This document shows positions 38,632-47,114 of a stretch of DNA of 64,000 nucleotides, piece after piece. Positions within the stretch are counted from its first letter, which is position 1. Every line of letters starts with the position of its first letter. This DNA comes from Vibrio mexicanus (lineage in GTDB: Bacteria; Pseudomonadota; Gammaproteobacteria; Enterobacterales; Vibrionaceae), in contig NZ_JYJP01000068.1 in NCBI RefSeq assembly GCF_001012815.1, positions 1-64,000 of the forward strand, in the 5' to 3' direction. The notes below the pieces were generated by a model. It ran no database searches. It was not told where the DNA came from and saw only the letters and a program-made list of their open reading frames with translations. The position numbers and the translations under genes were made by a program.

Positions 38632-40218
38632 ATGAGTTCATCTGCTTCAATTAAACAAAACTCGCCAAAGAAGCCGCTGTTTACGCGCTTCCTAGATGCG
38701 GTTGAATATTTGGGGAATTTGTTACCCCACCCAATCACACTATTTGCTATCTTCTGTTTAGCTATTTTAGTTTCTTCAGGAATCGCTGGATACTTCGGTG
38801 TTTCCGTTGTTGACCCTCGCCCAGAGGGCGCAAGTGGTCGTGCTGCTGATGGCATGATTCACGTAGTCAGCTTATTGAATGCCGATGGCCTTGAGCTAAT
38901 CGTAACGAATCTAGTATCAAACTTCGTTGGGTTTGCTCCTCTGGGTACGGTACTGGTTGCGATGCTAGGTGTAGCCATTGCAGAACACTCTGGCCTTCTA
39001 TCAGCAGCAATGCGTGGTTTGGTTATGGGTGCTTCTCAGCGTATGGTAACTGTAACGGTTGTCTTTGCTGGTATCATTTCTAACACGGCATCAGAGCTGG
39101 GTTACGTAGTCCTAATTCCTCTAGCAGCTATGCTGTTCCACTCTCTAGGACGTCACCCACTCGCAGGTCTTGCGGCGGCATTTGCCGGTGTATCTGGTGG
39201 TTATTCAGCAAACCTTCTGATCGGTACGGTTGACCCGCTGCTTTCAGGTATCACTGAAACTGCTGCGCAAATGATTGACCCTACTTACACTGTTGGCCCA
39301 GAAGTGAACTGGTACTTCATGTTCGTTTCTACTTTCTTCATTGCGATTACTGGTGCATTTGTTACTGAGAAAATCGTTGAGCCGAAACTTGGCAAATACA
39401 ACGATGAAGAAGCGGCAGAAGACCTATCTCAAGACACGATGGGTAAGCTGACTGACATCGAGAAGAAAGGTCTCAAATTTGCGGGTATCGCTATCCTAGC
39501 GGTGAGTGCTCTTCTAGCTTGGACAGTTGTTCCAGCAGACGGTGTACTACGTACTGCTGACGGTCAAATTGCGGGCTCACCATTCTTAAGAAGTATTGTT
39601 GCCTTTATCTTCGTTTTCTTCGCAATCCCAGGTTTTGTTTACGGTAAAACCGTTGGCACTATGAAGAACGACCGCGATGTGATTGATGCAATGGCAAAAT
39701 CGATGTCTTCGATGGGTCTTTACATTGTATTGGTATTCTTCGCAGCTCAGTTCGTTGCTTTCTTCCGTTGGACAAACTTCGGTCAAGTATTCGCAGTAGC
39801 AGGTGCAGACTTCCTTCAGACCATCGGTCTAACAGGTCCAATGCTGTTCTTCGCCTTCATCTTGATGTGTGGCTTTATTAACCTAATGATCGGTTCAGCT
39901 TCTGCTCAGTGGGCAGTAACGGCGCCAATCTTCGTTCCTATGCTGATGCTTGTGGGCTACGCACCAGAAACGATTCAAGCGGCATACCGTATCGGTGATT
40001 CGACGACCAACATTATCACACCGATGATGAGCTACTTTGGTCTGATTCTCGCGGTAGCGACTCGCTACATGAAGAACCTAGGTATCGGTACGCTGATCGC
40101 GACCATGCTGCCTTACTCGCTAGTTTTCCTAGTAGGTTGGAGCGTACTGTTCTACATCTGGGTATTCCTACTAGGTCTACCAGTAGGCCCAGGTGCTGCA
40201 ACTTTCTATACGCCTTAA
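38632..40218 (+). CDS. AbgT family transporter, copy 2
   Basis: The ATG at 38632 follows AAGGAGGG. The 528-residue protein parallels the first copy (23488-25047) throughout. It has LGRHPLAGLAAAFAGVSGGYSANLL, GTVDPLLSGITETAA, SASAQWAVTAPIFVPMLM, RIGDSTTNIITPMMSYFGLIL, and the common N-terminal FLDAVEYLGNLLPHPITLF. It is an inner-membrane carrier of the p-aminobenzoyl-glutamate/drug-efflux family. Its own terminator overlaps the end of converging yaiI. The two paralogues are clearly diverged, not a recent duplication. Confidence 0.94.
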   Translation: MSSSASIKQNSPKKPLFTRFLDAVEYLGNLLPHPITLFAIFCLAILVSSGIAGYFGVSVVDPRPEGASGRAADGMIHVVSLLNADGLELIVTNLVSNFVGFAPLGTVLVAMLGVAIAEHSGLLSAAMRGLVMGASQRMVTVTVVFAGIISNTASELGYVVLIPLAAMLFHSLGRHPLAGLAAAFAGVSGGYSANLLIGTVDPLLSGITETAAQMIDPTYTVGPEVNWYFMFVSTFFIAITGAFVTEKIVEPKLGKYNDEEAAEDLSQDTMGKLTDIEKKGLKFAGIAILAVSALLAWTVVPADGVLRTADGQIAGSPFLRSIVAFIFVFFAIPGFVYGKTVGTMKNDRDVIDAMAKSMSSMGLYIVLVFFAAQFVAFFRWTNFGQVFAVAGADFLQTIGLTGPMLFFAFILMCGFINLMIGSASAQWAVTAPIFVPMLMLVGYAPETIQAAYRIGDSTTNIITPMMSYFGLILAVATRYMKNLGIGTLIATMLPYSLVFLVGWSVLFYIWVFLLGLPVGPGAATFYTP

Positions 40219-40232
40219 TAGTTGAAGATAAC

Positions 40233-40733
40233 TCAATCGAAAAAGCCAGCAGAGATGCTGGCTTTTTTATACTGACTCAGGTCCCTATTTAGGGCGCTTA
40301 GCAAGTAGCTATCTAAATGGTTGGCAAACTCACGGCGCTCAGTCTGCGATAGTGCCGCAGGCCCTCCGGTTTGCACGCCACTTGAGCGCATGGTATCCAT
40401 AAAGTCACGAATGTTGAGCCGAGCTTTGATGGTGTCTTTGGTGTAGAGCTCACCACGTGAATTAAGCGCATGCGCACCTTTGGTGATCACCTCATCGGCA
40501 AGCGGGATGTCGGATGTAATCACCAGATCGCCAGGCTCTGTTCGCTGCACAATTTCGTTATCCGCAATATCAAAGCCGCTTGGCACTTGAAGCGAATGTA
40601 TGTTGTTGCGCTTAGGGAGTGGAATGGCGTGGTTAGCCACAAAGGTGCACGCTACGCCTGTGCGTTCTGCTGCGCGCACGATGGTTTCTCGGATGACCTT
40701 AGGGCAGGCATCAGCATCGACCCAAATTTTCAT
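40233..40733 (-). CDS. yaiI: YaiI/YqxD family (DUF188) protein
   Basis: A PIN-like fold protein with N-terminal [25 protein letters not shown], central [29 protein letters not shown], and [36 protein letters not shown]. The first Asp residues and DIPLAD resemble a metal-dependent nuclease active site; function is unproven. The last 18 residues run through the terminator of the converging AbgT gene and do not resemble the family. One missing base near 40300 would give ...DSYLAKRPK and an earlier stop, so the true C-terminus is uncertain. Confidence 0.9.
   Translation of the reverse strand: MKIWVDADACPKVIRETIVRAAERTGVACTFVANHAIPLPKRNNIHSLQVPSGFDIADNEIVQRTEPGDLVITSDIPLADEVITKGAHALNSRGELYTKDTIKARLNIRDFMDTMRSSGVQTGGPAALSQTERREFANHLDSYLLSALNRDLSQYKKASISAGFFD
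40241..40268. terminator. Terminator between AbgT copy 2 and yaiI
   Basis: A 10-bp perfect stem AAAAGCCAGC / GCTGGCTTTT with a 6-base loop and flanking A and T runs, active in both directions by appearance. Confidence 0.88.
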
Positions 40734-41023
40734 TAAGACTTCTCGCTTAGCTGTTGCTCTAGAGAAATGACGCGCTGTGTGAGAGCTTGAACCTGCTTTT
40801 CAAGATCGGCAAGTTTATCAGCGTCGGACTTTGGTGCGGCGCTGACTTCGACTTTCGGTACGCGATTAGCGCTTTTCCAACTCTTTATCGTCGCGATTAA
40901 AGCAGGGATTGGGACAGAAGTACTTAATCTTGCTTTTACTAGTGCGACAGTTGGCTCTTTTCCTTGCTCTGCAAGCCCTGCCAAAATGGTTTCCAACTCT
41001 TTGGTGACGTCTTGAGTCAACAT
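40733..41023 (-). CDS. Small KfrA-N-like DNA-binding/coiled-coil protein
   Basis: The ATG at 41023 with AAGGAG 7 bases upstream gives 96 residues. The N-terminal half ([41 protein letters not shown]) has the repeated-helix look of the KfrA N-terminal DNA-binding domain. The C-terminal half is a short coiled coil ([24 protein letters not shown]), good for dimerisation. The stop overlaps the yaiI ATG (TAATG), so the two form an operon. Role unknown; the KfrA likeness is by pattern only. Confidence 0.8.
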   Translation of the reverse strand: MLTQDVTKELETILAGLAEQGKEPTVALVKARLSTSVPIPALIATIKSWKSANRVPKVEVSAAPKSDADKLADLEKQVQALTQRVISLEQQLSEKS

Positions 41024-41243
41024 TTCAAACTCCTTAGTTCTTATCTTCTTCAATAATACTGGTTCAGCCTTGGGATAGCGAATATCAAAATTGGCATTGG
41101 GTTGTAAGAGATCTCGCACATTCGCTGTGAGATAACATCATTTCGTACTTAAGCTCTTATCTTTATATCAGTTTATCTTTTTGAAAAATAAGAAAAAATA
41201 AGGTGTTATATGTTTGTTAAGGGGAACCGTTGTATTCGCTCTC

Positions 41244-41271
41244 TTGTTCCACAATTAGGATCTGATAAATT
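41244..41271 (+). promoter_or_regulatory. Candidate promoter of csrB
   Basis: TTGTTC (41244-41249), a 16-base spacer and TAAATT (41266-41271) place the start near 41279, where the RNA begins with the sequence known from E. coli CsrB (GTCGAMAGG). I could not place a VarA/UvrY site with confidence. Confidence 0.55.
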
Positions 41272-41278
41272 TATCCCT

Positions 41279-41683
41279 GTCGAAAGGAAGTAGACACGGA
41301 ACTGGAAAGAGCCAAGGAATGGTCAGCTTCAGGATGAAGCACTACTGCTTAGGATAAGCAGTAAATGGAATGGACACTGTAAGGATACGCTGTTGGATAT
41401 TTAGGTTAGTAGGATGCTAGCCTCAATGGATTGACAATGGACACCTCTAGATTGAGGCAGGACAACATCAGGATGATGCCAAGGACACCGCTCAAGGAAC
41501 AAGTGATGTTCACTAACGGGAAGTTAGTAATCAGGATGATAGGACACCGCTAGGATGGCGATGTAAGGAATTGGCTAACGGAATCAGCCGCTATTATGGA
41601 AGATGCATGGAGCACCCAATTAAGTAGCAGGATTGCTGCGAGTAAGAATATAGCCCTGATACGCAAGTGTTAGGGCTTTTCTT
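41279..41683 (+). ncRNA. csrB: CsrB-family regulatory RNA (CsrA sponge)
   Basis: No open frame covers this 405-base region. It contains about 26 GGA motifs on the plus strand, many in hairpin loops: GCTTC-AGGAT-GAAGC, CTGCTT-AGGAT-AAGCAG, CATC-AGGAT-GATG, GC-TAGGATG-GC. Such clustering is the hallmark of CsrB/CsrC RNAs, which sequester the translational regulator CsrA (RsmA). It begins GTCGAAAGGAAGTAGACA, like E. coli CsrB, and ends with a terminator stem GCCCTGATAC / GTGTTAGGGC followed by TTTTCTT. It lies near yqcC-truC, as in E. coli, where csrB is next to yqcC. Vibrio genomes carry up to three such RNAs under VarS/VarA control. Confidence 0.93.
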
Positions 41684-41852
41684 GTCCAATACTCTCAATA
41701 ACTTATAAAAATATTAATTGCAGAGTTCGATTCCTATCTAGATCAATATTTCAAAAACTCAGAAGGTTAAAATTTCGGCTTTTACATGATGCACTGTTTA
41801 GCTTGGCGCTATACGGTGTGTTTAGATTACTTGTGCTTATCAAGGATGTGAT

Positions 41853-42421
41853 GTGACTATAGTAACCCGAAGAACCTTTCTTCTCCCTTATACTGAGTCG
41901 TTACAGTCAGAGTTTCTAATGCTTAATTGCTGCGCGAAAAATCGTGCGCAAATGAATGGGCCTCATACGGTATCTTCCGCTAAGCGTCTGTTTGAAAAGG
42001 TCATTAATCACGAGGGGATTTATAGCATGGCGGTGTTAGACAGCCAGACTCGTGAATATATGGGGCACTTGTTTATCTCCCAAGATGGCGACATCCCAGA
42101 GCTTGGGTTTATTTTTGATAAAGCGCACTGGGGCAAGGGATCGCGACGGAAACCCTGAAAGCTTTCTTCCCTAAGGCGTGTCGAGAATTGAAACTTGATA
42201 AAGTGATTGCGACGGCAAATGTCGGTCATACGCCTTCAATCAAGTTGCTGAAAAAGCTTGGATTCCAGCAAGTTGGGGAAAGGCGCGATCTACATGGGCC
42301 GTACTTAGAGTTCATGTATAACGCTGAGCAAGCTACATCCGGTGAGGGGGAGCTCAAACTTCATTGGTCGGAAGCCTATCATAGTCAGTTCACCTTGGTA
42401 GCAGTCGTCACCAAGTGCTGA
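41853..42421 (+). CDS. GNAT family acetyltransferase; one frameshift
   Basis: The GTG at 41853 (AAGGATG upstream) starts MTIVTRRTFLLPYTESLQSEFLMLNCC. The frame breaks at 42137. With one more G (AAGGGATC to AAGGGGATC) it continues AHWGKGIATETLKAFFPKACRELKLDKVIATANVGHTPSIKLLKKLGFQQVGERRDLHGPYLEFMY. This includes the GNAT acetyl-CoA motif (G-K-G-I-A-T-E) and the N-x-x-S/P-x-K-L-x-x-K-L-G-F segment. It is a RimJ/RimL-like N-acetyltransferase; substrate unknown. The last 40 residues overlap the converging DUF3301 gene by 117 bases. A second unseen error near the end, or a real overlap, is possible. Confidence 0.85.
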
Positions 42422-42631
42422 AAATTCAAAGTTATACACCGTATGCCAAAGCCAGCTACCTGCTGGCGTTTTTAGTTTGTGCTGTCCAAAAGCGACGCTG
42501 ACCAATTGCAGATCCAGTTGTTCGCATTTACGACTGATGGCTAATTTGGCGAGCTCAGACTGACGCCTTTGCTGCCAGAACAAAAAGCACAAAAAGCTCA
42601 GACCAAGAATCGCGATTAAATCTCCAATCAT
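42305..42631 (-). CDS. DUF3301 family membrane-anchored protein
   Basis: 108 residues. A single N-terminal TM helix (IGDLIAILGLSFLCFLFWQQRRQSELA) is followed by a conserved region CEQLDLQLVSVAFGQHKL and YNFEFSALGDDCYQGELTMIGFRPMKFELP, matching DUF3301. It probably faces the cytoplasm with the helix anchored in the inner membrane. It follows the DUF3549 gene by 5 bases in the same direction, a conserved Vibrio pair. Function unknown. Confidence 0.88.
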   Translation of the reverse strand: MIGDLIAILGLSFLCFLFWQQRRQSELAKLAISRKCEQLDLQLVSVAFGQHKLKTPAGSWLWHTVYNFEFSALGDDCYQGELTMIGFRPMKFELPLTGCSLLSVIHEL

Positions 42632-42636
42632 GGGCG

Positions 42637-43674
42637 TTATGCCTTTGCTGATTGTTGCAATTGAACCAGCGCATTGGCCAGTTCTGGAGATGGGTTTGAG
42701 TGCAGAAGCGGTAAAAGTACCATGCGCAGCTCCGGAAGCATCACCAAATCGGCAAACAGTTGATTAAACAGAGGTTGATTCCCTGTTTGAGCCAAACGCA
42801 ACAGGAAAGTTTCGGCAATAGAAGCATCTTGTAGTAAGTGCCAGCTTCGACCAGCCACGCCAATCAACACCTCTTGGTGGCTGAGCAGCTGGCTCGCGAG
42901 TATTTTGTCTAATACTGGCTTTGCAATCTCGTTAGATGCCCCAGAAAGTGCGCGTACCAATGCTGATAACAAAAATATGTCTGGCGTCGATTTTGCTATT
43001 TCTGCGTTTGCCGCCTCCGCCACTTTTCCTGCGATTTTATCCGAAATATCGATGTGTTCTAACGCACCAAGCAGCGCATAACGCGGCTCGTTGGGTAGAT
43101 GATGAAAAGCCTTGTAAATACTCAGTGCGTTCTGGTCTTGGTCTAATCGAGCGCAGATATCTGTAATGCCTTGCAGGCCAACAGTCTGCCAATTATCCCA
43201 ACCTAAATCGCCCGAAAAATAGTGCTGAGTATGCTCGTAGTACTGACTGGCAGGCAGCGATAGATTGGCTCTAATTTGACTATTAAATACCGATAACTTG
43301 TCGTCTTTAGGCTTAAACGTGTAAGGATTGTTGGATAGCTTCTCTTGCTGTTCGTCGCTTATCTCTTGATTTAGACGCGTGCCCATCGCTTCAAGGACGT
43401 ATTTTAAGAAGTTGCCAATATCAGCGTGTTTCAGCAGTCCACGTTCGTCGAGATCAAACTTGAGAAACCAAATCCACGGTTGATTTTGCTCATTCCAATA
43501 AGCAATTGCGAGGTGGGCTTTGCGTTGTAGGGGAAATGGATACGGCTGTTGACCCTTTTCAACACTCTCAAACAACGAGTTGTCGATGGTTTTAATGCGG
43601 CGACCCAAGTCATAAATTTGGTATTGGCAGCCACTGTTTTGCAGCAGTTGGGTCAGAGTATGAATGGTATCCAT
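42637..43674 (-). CDS. DUF3549 family protein
   Basis: A protein of 345 residues from the ATG at 43674 (a GTG lies 12 bases earlier). It begins MDTIHTLTQLLQNSGCQYQIYDLGRRIKTID, the DUF3549 signature, followed by PQRKAHLAIAYWNEQNQPWIWFLKFDLDERGLL. The second half is a series of helical repeats that look HEAT-like. It is cytoplasmic by composition. It is conserved next to DUF3301 and divergent from yqcC-truC. Function unknown. Confidence 0.88.
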   Translation of the reverse strand: MDTIHTLTQLLQNSGCQYQIYDLGRRIKTIDNSLFESVEKGQQPYPFPLQRKAHLAIAYWNEQNQPWIWFLKFDLDERGLLKHADIGNFLKYVLEAMGTRLNQEISDEQQEKLSNNPYTFKPKDDKLSVFNSQIRANLSLPASQYYEHTQHYFSGDLGWDNWQTVGLQGITDICARLDQDQNALSIYKAFHHLPNEPRYALLGALEHIDISDKIAGKVAEAANAEIAKSTPDIFLLSALVRALSGASNEIAKPVLDKILASQLLSHQEVLIGVAGRSWHLLQDASIAETFLLRLAQTGNQPLFNQLFADLVMLPELRMVLLPLLHSNPSPELANALVQLQQSAKA

Positions 43675-43761
43675 TGTCGAGTACACCTTAAGATTATTTC
43701 CCTTATAGATGGTATCCTATGGCCCGTTTTCAAGGTCGTAACTGAAATAACTGAGTGATTG

Positions 43762-44073
43762 ATGACACAAAAAAGCCAACTTCTTAACCTGCTAGTCACA
43801 TTGGAACAAACTTTGAACGATCAAGGTTTGTGGCAGGTTGAAGCTCCTAGTGATGAAGCATTAGCAAGCCAGCAACCTTTCGCTGTTGATACTCTGCAGC
43901 CAGAGCAGTGGCTCCAGTGGATATTCATCCCGAAAATGACGTACCTATGTCGTTCTGAAGCTCCGCTGCCACGTGGCTTTTCTGTTACGCCTTACTTTGA
44001 ACAAGTATGGTTAGAGGCACCCAAGCCGGCTGTACTCAAAGTACTAAATCAGATCGATGAGGTATGTCGCTAA
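43762..44073 (+). CDS. yqcC: YqcC family protein
   Basis: A 103-residue acidic protein (ATG at 43762) with the family sequence LNLLVTLEQTLNDQGLWQ and PFAVDTLQPEQWLQWIFIPKMTYLCRSEAPLPRGFSVTPYFEQVW. It is all-helical in known structures; function unknown. Its stop overlaps the truC start (TAATG), and it is always paired with truC. csrB lies nearby, as in E. coli. Confidence 0.93.
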   Translation: MTQKSQLLNLLVTLEQTLNDQGLWQVEAPSDEALASQQPFAVDTLQPEQWLQWIFIPKMTYLCRSEAPLPRGFSVTPYFEQVWLEAPKPAVLKVLNQIDEVCR

Positions 44074-44795
44074 TGTTAGATATAATCTACCAAGACGAGT
44101 ATTTTGTGGCGGTAAACAAGCCCGCTGGCATGTTAGTTCATCGTAGCTGGCTTGATAAGCATGAAACTCAGTTTGTCATGCAGACGTTGCGCGACCAGAT
44201 CGATCAGCATGTGTTTCCGCTGCACCGACTCGATAGACCAACATCTGGTGTTTTAGTGTTTGCCCTTTCCAGTGAAGTCGCGTCTCAAGTTATGCCAATG
44301 TTTGCCAATCATGAAATGGAGAAAACCTATCACGCCATCGTGAGAGGCTGGATAGAAGAGGGCGACGTGCTGGATTACGCACTGAAGGTAGAGCTCGATA
44401 AGATCGCAGACAAATTCGCGAGCCAAGAGAAAGAAGCGCAAGAAGCGATTACCGCTTATGAGCCTTTAGCCAAAGTGGAAGTGCCTCATTCAACTGGGCG
44501 ATTTCCAACCAGCCGTTACTGCTTGATGGAGATGAAACCTAAAACGGGCCGAAAGCACCAGCTTCGCCGCCACATGGCTCATCTTCGCCACCCCATTGTT
44601 GGCGATACTTCTCATGGTGATGGTAAGCATAATCGCCTATTCCGAGAGGTTTATGACTCGCATCGCTTGTTGTTGCATGCATCGGCGTTGGAATTTATTC
44701 ATCCTTTTACGGGTGAAAAATTAGTGATGAAAGCGGATGTTGATGAGACTTGGCAGAAGTTATGTGTGGAATTTGATTGGGAAATGCCGCAGTAG
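44073..44795 (+). CDS. truC: tRNA pseudouridine(65) synthase TruC
   Basis: It makes pseudouridine at position 65 of tRNA-Ile and tRNA-Asp. The ATG at 44073 is chosen because GAGG lies 10 bases upstream; an ATG at 44064 sits too close to that site. The 240 residues hold the RluA-family catalytic motif FPLHRLDRPTSGVLVFALSSE (Asp after RL) and MKPKTGRKHQLRRHMAHLRHPIVGDTSHGDGKHN. It is translationally coupled to yqcC. Confidence 0.95.
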   Translation: MLDIIYQDEYFVAVNKPAGMLVHRSWLDKHETQFVMQTLRDQIDQHVFPLHRLDRPTSGVLVFALSSEVASQVMPMFANHEMEKTYHAIVRGWIEEGDVLDYALKVELDKIADKFASQEKEAQEAITAYEPLAKVEVPHSTGRFPTSRYCLMEMKPKTGRKHQLRRHMAHLRHPIVGDTSHGDGKHNRLFREVYDSHRLLLHASALEFIHPFTGEKLVMKADVDETWQKLCVEFDWEMPQ

Positions 44796-44870
44796 GTACG
44801 CGTGCAAACAGACTAAAGTAAGGTTTGTCCACCGCCACGCGATAAGAGTGGCGGTGAGCAGAGTCAAAAC

Positions 44871-45164
44871 TTATGACTTACAGTAAACGCGCGCTTCACG
44901 TGGTGTGTAGATACCGAACGTAACTAAGCCTAGAACGCCGTTTAGGAAAGTGTGTTGAGCTTCCACTTTCGCAACTTTATCTAGAGAGCCACACACTTTA
45001 GCTGCATCAATTGTTTCTGTTTGACCAAGGCCAGAGATGAAGAAGTGATGAGTGATTACTTCAGTCGCTTCAGCGGCGTTTTGAGAGGGAGCAACAACAA
45101 ATGACTGCTGCGCACAGCCAGAAGCTAACAGGCTGATAGCTGCTACGATCGCAAGCTTTTTCAT
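44871..45164 (-). CDS. Bor/Iss family lipoprotein
   Basis: A 97-residue lipoprotein with signal MKKLAIVAAISLLASGC (Cys17 lipidated). The Bor-family body has THHFFISGLGQTETIDAAKVCGSLDKVAKVEAQHTFLNGVLGLVTFGIYTPREARVYC, including the paired cysteines. The lambda Bor protein and plasmid Iss give serum resistance in E. coli. In Vibrio the gene is chromosomal and its role is unknown. AAGGA lies just upstream of the ATG. Confidence 0.9.
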   Translation of the reverse strand: MKKLAIVAAISLLASGCAQQSFVVAPSQNAAEATEVITHHFFISGLGQTETIDAAKVCGSLDKVAKVEAQHTFLNGVLGLVTFGIYTPREARVYCKS

Positions 45165-45337
45165 AGTTTATCCTTAAAAATCAATAATTGGCTTAAATGC
45201 AAACACGTCAATATGCTTGCGGCCGAGAGTGTAACAAGTTTCCTATGCGTAGTGATGTCTCAATGTTGCATATATCGAGTGAATGACTGTTTTTGCGAGT
45301 CTGTTAACTGCTTTCAATCGAACTTTAATAGAAGTAA

Positions 45338-45362
45338 AAAGCCCTCTGACGAGGGCTTTGTG
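45338..45362 (-). terminator. Terminator of the chemoreceptor gene
   Basis: A 9-bp stem AAAGCCCTC / GAGGGCTTT with loop TGAC. On the minus strand it is followed by TTTAC. It lies 48 bases past the stop. Confidence 0.85.
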
Positions 45363-45406
45363 CTAGATAGGGATATTCGAGAAATTGGTGAAGGTAAATA
45401 CAGCCG

Positions 45407-46840
45407 CTATTGTGTTCGATAGCCTTTCAAAATGTCTGCTAGTGATACCGACGCATGAGTCAGGTTAGCGACGCCTGCAGACGACTGCTCGGCGACATTA
45501 CGAATGGTGTTGGACTGGGTACGGATGTCACTGAGTTCTGTCGCAATGTCATTGGCGACCGCGCTTTGCTCTTCAGCAGATGTTGAGATTTGAATACTCA
45601 TATCCATAAGCGAACGTGCAGAGTCAGATATAGACTGGACATCACTACCAATATCAGCCACTAGATCACTGCTGGTTTTCGCTTGGCTTACCGTTTGCTC
45701 GGTGATAGAGGCGATACTACGAGTCTCAGATTGCAGCTTTTCAATCATCGACTGAATCTCCACCGTTGCCGCTTGCGTTCGACTTGCTAACGTACGCACT
45801 TCATCAGCAACAACAGCAAATCCACGGCCTTGCTCGCCTGCGCGCGCAGCTTCAATAGCAGCGTTGAGTGCCAGCAAGTTGGTTTGCTCAGAAATGGCGT
45901 TAATGGTGGTGATCACCTCGTTAATTTGGGTGGTGTTCTCCGTTAAGCTGGCGACGGACTCCGATGCCTTGCCGATATAGTCTGATAGGCGAGTGATCTC
46001 ACTGATTGCGGATTGAACTCGAGAAGAGCTGAGTTCAATATGCTGAGCATCGTTCTCTGTTTGTGAGGTTGCCTGCTGGGAGATGTTCGAAACCTCTTTA
46101 GCGGAGGCGGTCATCTCTTCCATGGCAGTGGCGACGGAATCAAGGGAAGCATATTGCTGGCTAATTTGGCTTTCACTTAACTTCATTTCTTGTTGGAATG
46201 AGGCGGACGTTTCGCTCAAAGTGCTTGCACTGCCTTTTACCGTCACCACAAGATCCGTCAGGGTATCCATGGCCTTATCAAGTGCGCAGCCTATGGTGCC
46301 GAACTCATCGCGTCCAGGGTGGAACCCCAAACGTGAAGTGAGGTCGCCTTCACCAATGCGCTGTGTGGTTGTGTAGAGGACCCAAAGAGCCCCACCTAGG
46401 AAAGTGGCAACCCAATAGCAAAAAATACCGAATGGAATCATCCATAAGAAACTCAAAGCAAAGCTCGTGAGGGCTTGGGAGCGTAGTTCTACTGCTTGCT
46501 TTTTATTGTTGAGTACCAGTTGGTAAATCTGGCCATTTGAAGCCTGAGCGGTGACGGTGGCTATGCCATCTTCATATCTAGGGTTTTGCAAAGAATGAGT
46601 AGTCGATACATTGGAGAGCTTAACAATATCTCCTGACGAGCCAACACTTAAAACGCCGTTGAGCTGGTGCTGCGCAGCTTGGATTGCACTTTGCTCTAGC
46701 GTTCTGATTTCTTGATAGTATCGGCCGCTCGCGATAGCGGCAACTGCGCCTATGAATAGCGCGAAGATTACCCAGATTTTGTCATTAATCGACATCTTGA
46801 TAAATAGCTTGTCTATGGTTCTAAATTGAACTTCTTTCAT
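45407..46840 (-). CDS. Methyl-accepting chemotaxis protein
   Basis: 477 residues. TM1 (about 18-42) and TM2 (about 130-158) flank a small periplasmic domain of about 85 residues ([28 protein letters not shown]...), shorter than in Tar/Tsr. A HAMP region follows ([27 protein letters not shown]). The cytoplasmic signalling hairpin is typical: the tip [44 protein letters not shown] binds CheA/CheW. No C-terminal CheR pentapeptide is present. The ligand is not predictable. Monocistronic with a terminator. Confidence 0.96.
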   Translation of the reverse strand: MKEVQFRTIDKLFIKMSINDKIWVIFALFIGAVAAIASGRYYQEIRTLEQSAIQAAQHQLNGVLSVGSSGDIVKLSNVSTTHSLQNPRYEDGIATVTAQASNGQIYQLVLNNKKQAVELRSQALTSFALSFLWMIPFGIFCYWVATFLGGALWVLYTTTQRIGEGDLTSRLGFHPGRDEFGTIGCALDKAMDTLTDLVVTVKGSASTLSETSASFQQEMKLSESQISQQYASLDSVATAMEEMTASAKEVSNISQQATSQTENDAQHIELSSSRVQSAISEITRLSDYIGKASESVASLTENTTQINEVITTINAISEQTNLLALNAAIEAARAGEQGRGFAVVADEVRTLASRTQAATVEIQSMIEKLQSETRSIASITEQTVSQAKTSSDLVADIGSDVQSISDSARSLMDMSIQISTSAEEQSAVANDIATELSDIRTQSNTIRNVAEQSSAGVANLTHASVSLADILKGYRTQ

Positions 46841-47029
46841 ATCAGGATTCCCATTCCGTCATTAATGAATGTCTTGGCGAGTCATTTTGTAAAAACAAGG
46901 TTACAAATTTATCGGTTGAATCTAAATCTTTATGAGATCTAGGTCTAAATTTAATGCAACAAAATAAGTTTTATTTCTTATTTATGTGACTTTAGTGGTT
47001 GTGGGGGGAGTAAAATTGTTTAAACATAA

Positions 47030-47053
47030 AAAAGCCCTCCGAAGAGGGCTTTT
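47030..47053 (-). terminator. Terminator of dxs
   Basis: A 10-bp perfect stem AAAAGCCCTC / GAGGGCTTTT with a 4-base loop and, on the minus strand, a T run. It lies 62 bases after the stop. Confidence 0.92.
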
Positions 47054-47114
47054 GCTTGATCTATTACTGATTGAACCACTATCTGTAGAACCATTACCTA
47101 CAGAATGAGCAAGC

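Noticed and set aside
38505..38855. 116-codon minus-strand frame across the AbgT copy 2 start
   Set aside because: It covers the ribosome binding site and start of a strong gene and has no similarity to known proteins.
41024..41700. Tandem GGA-rich stretch taken for a CRISPR-like or simple repeat
   Set aside because: Units are not regularly spaced and no direct repeat with unique spacers is present; the pattern is that of CsrA-binding hairpins.
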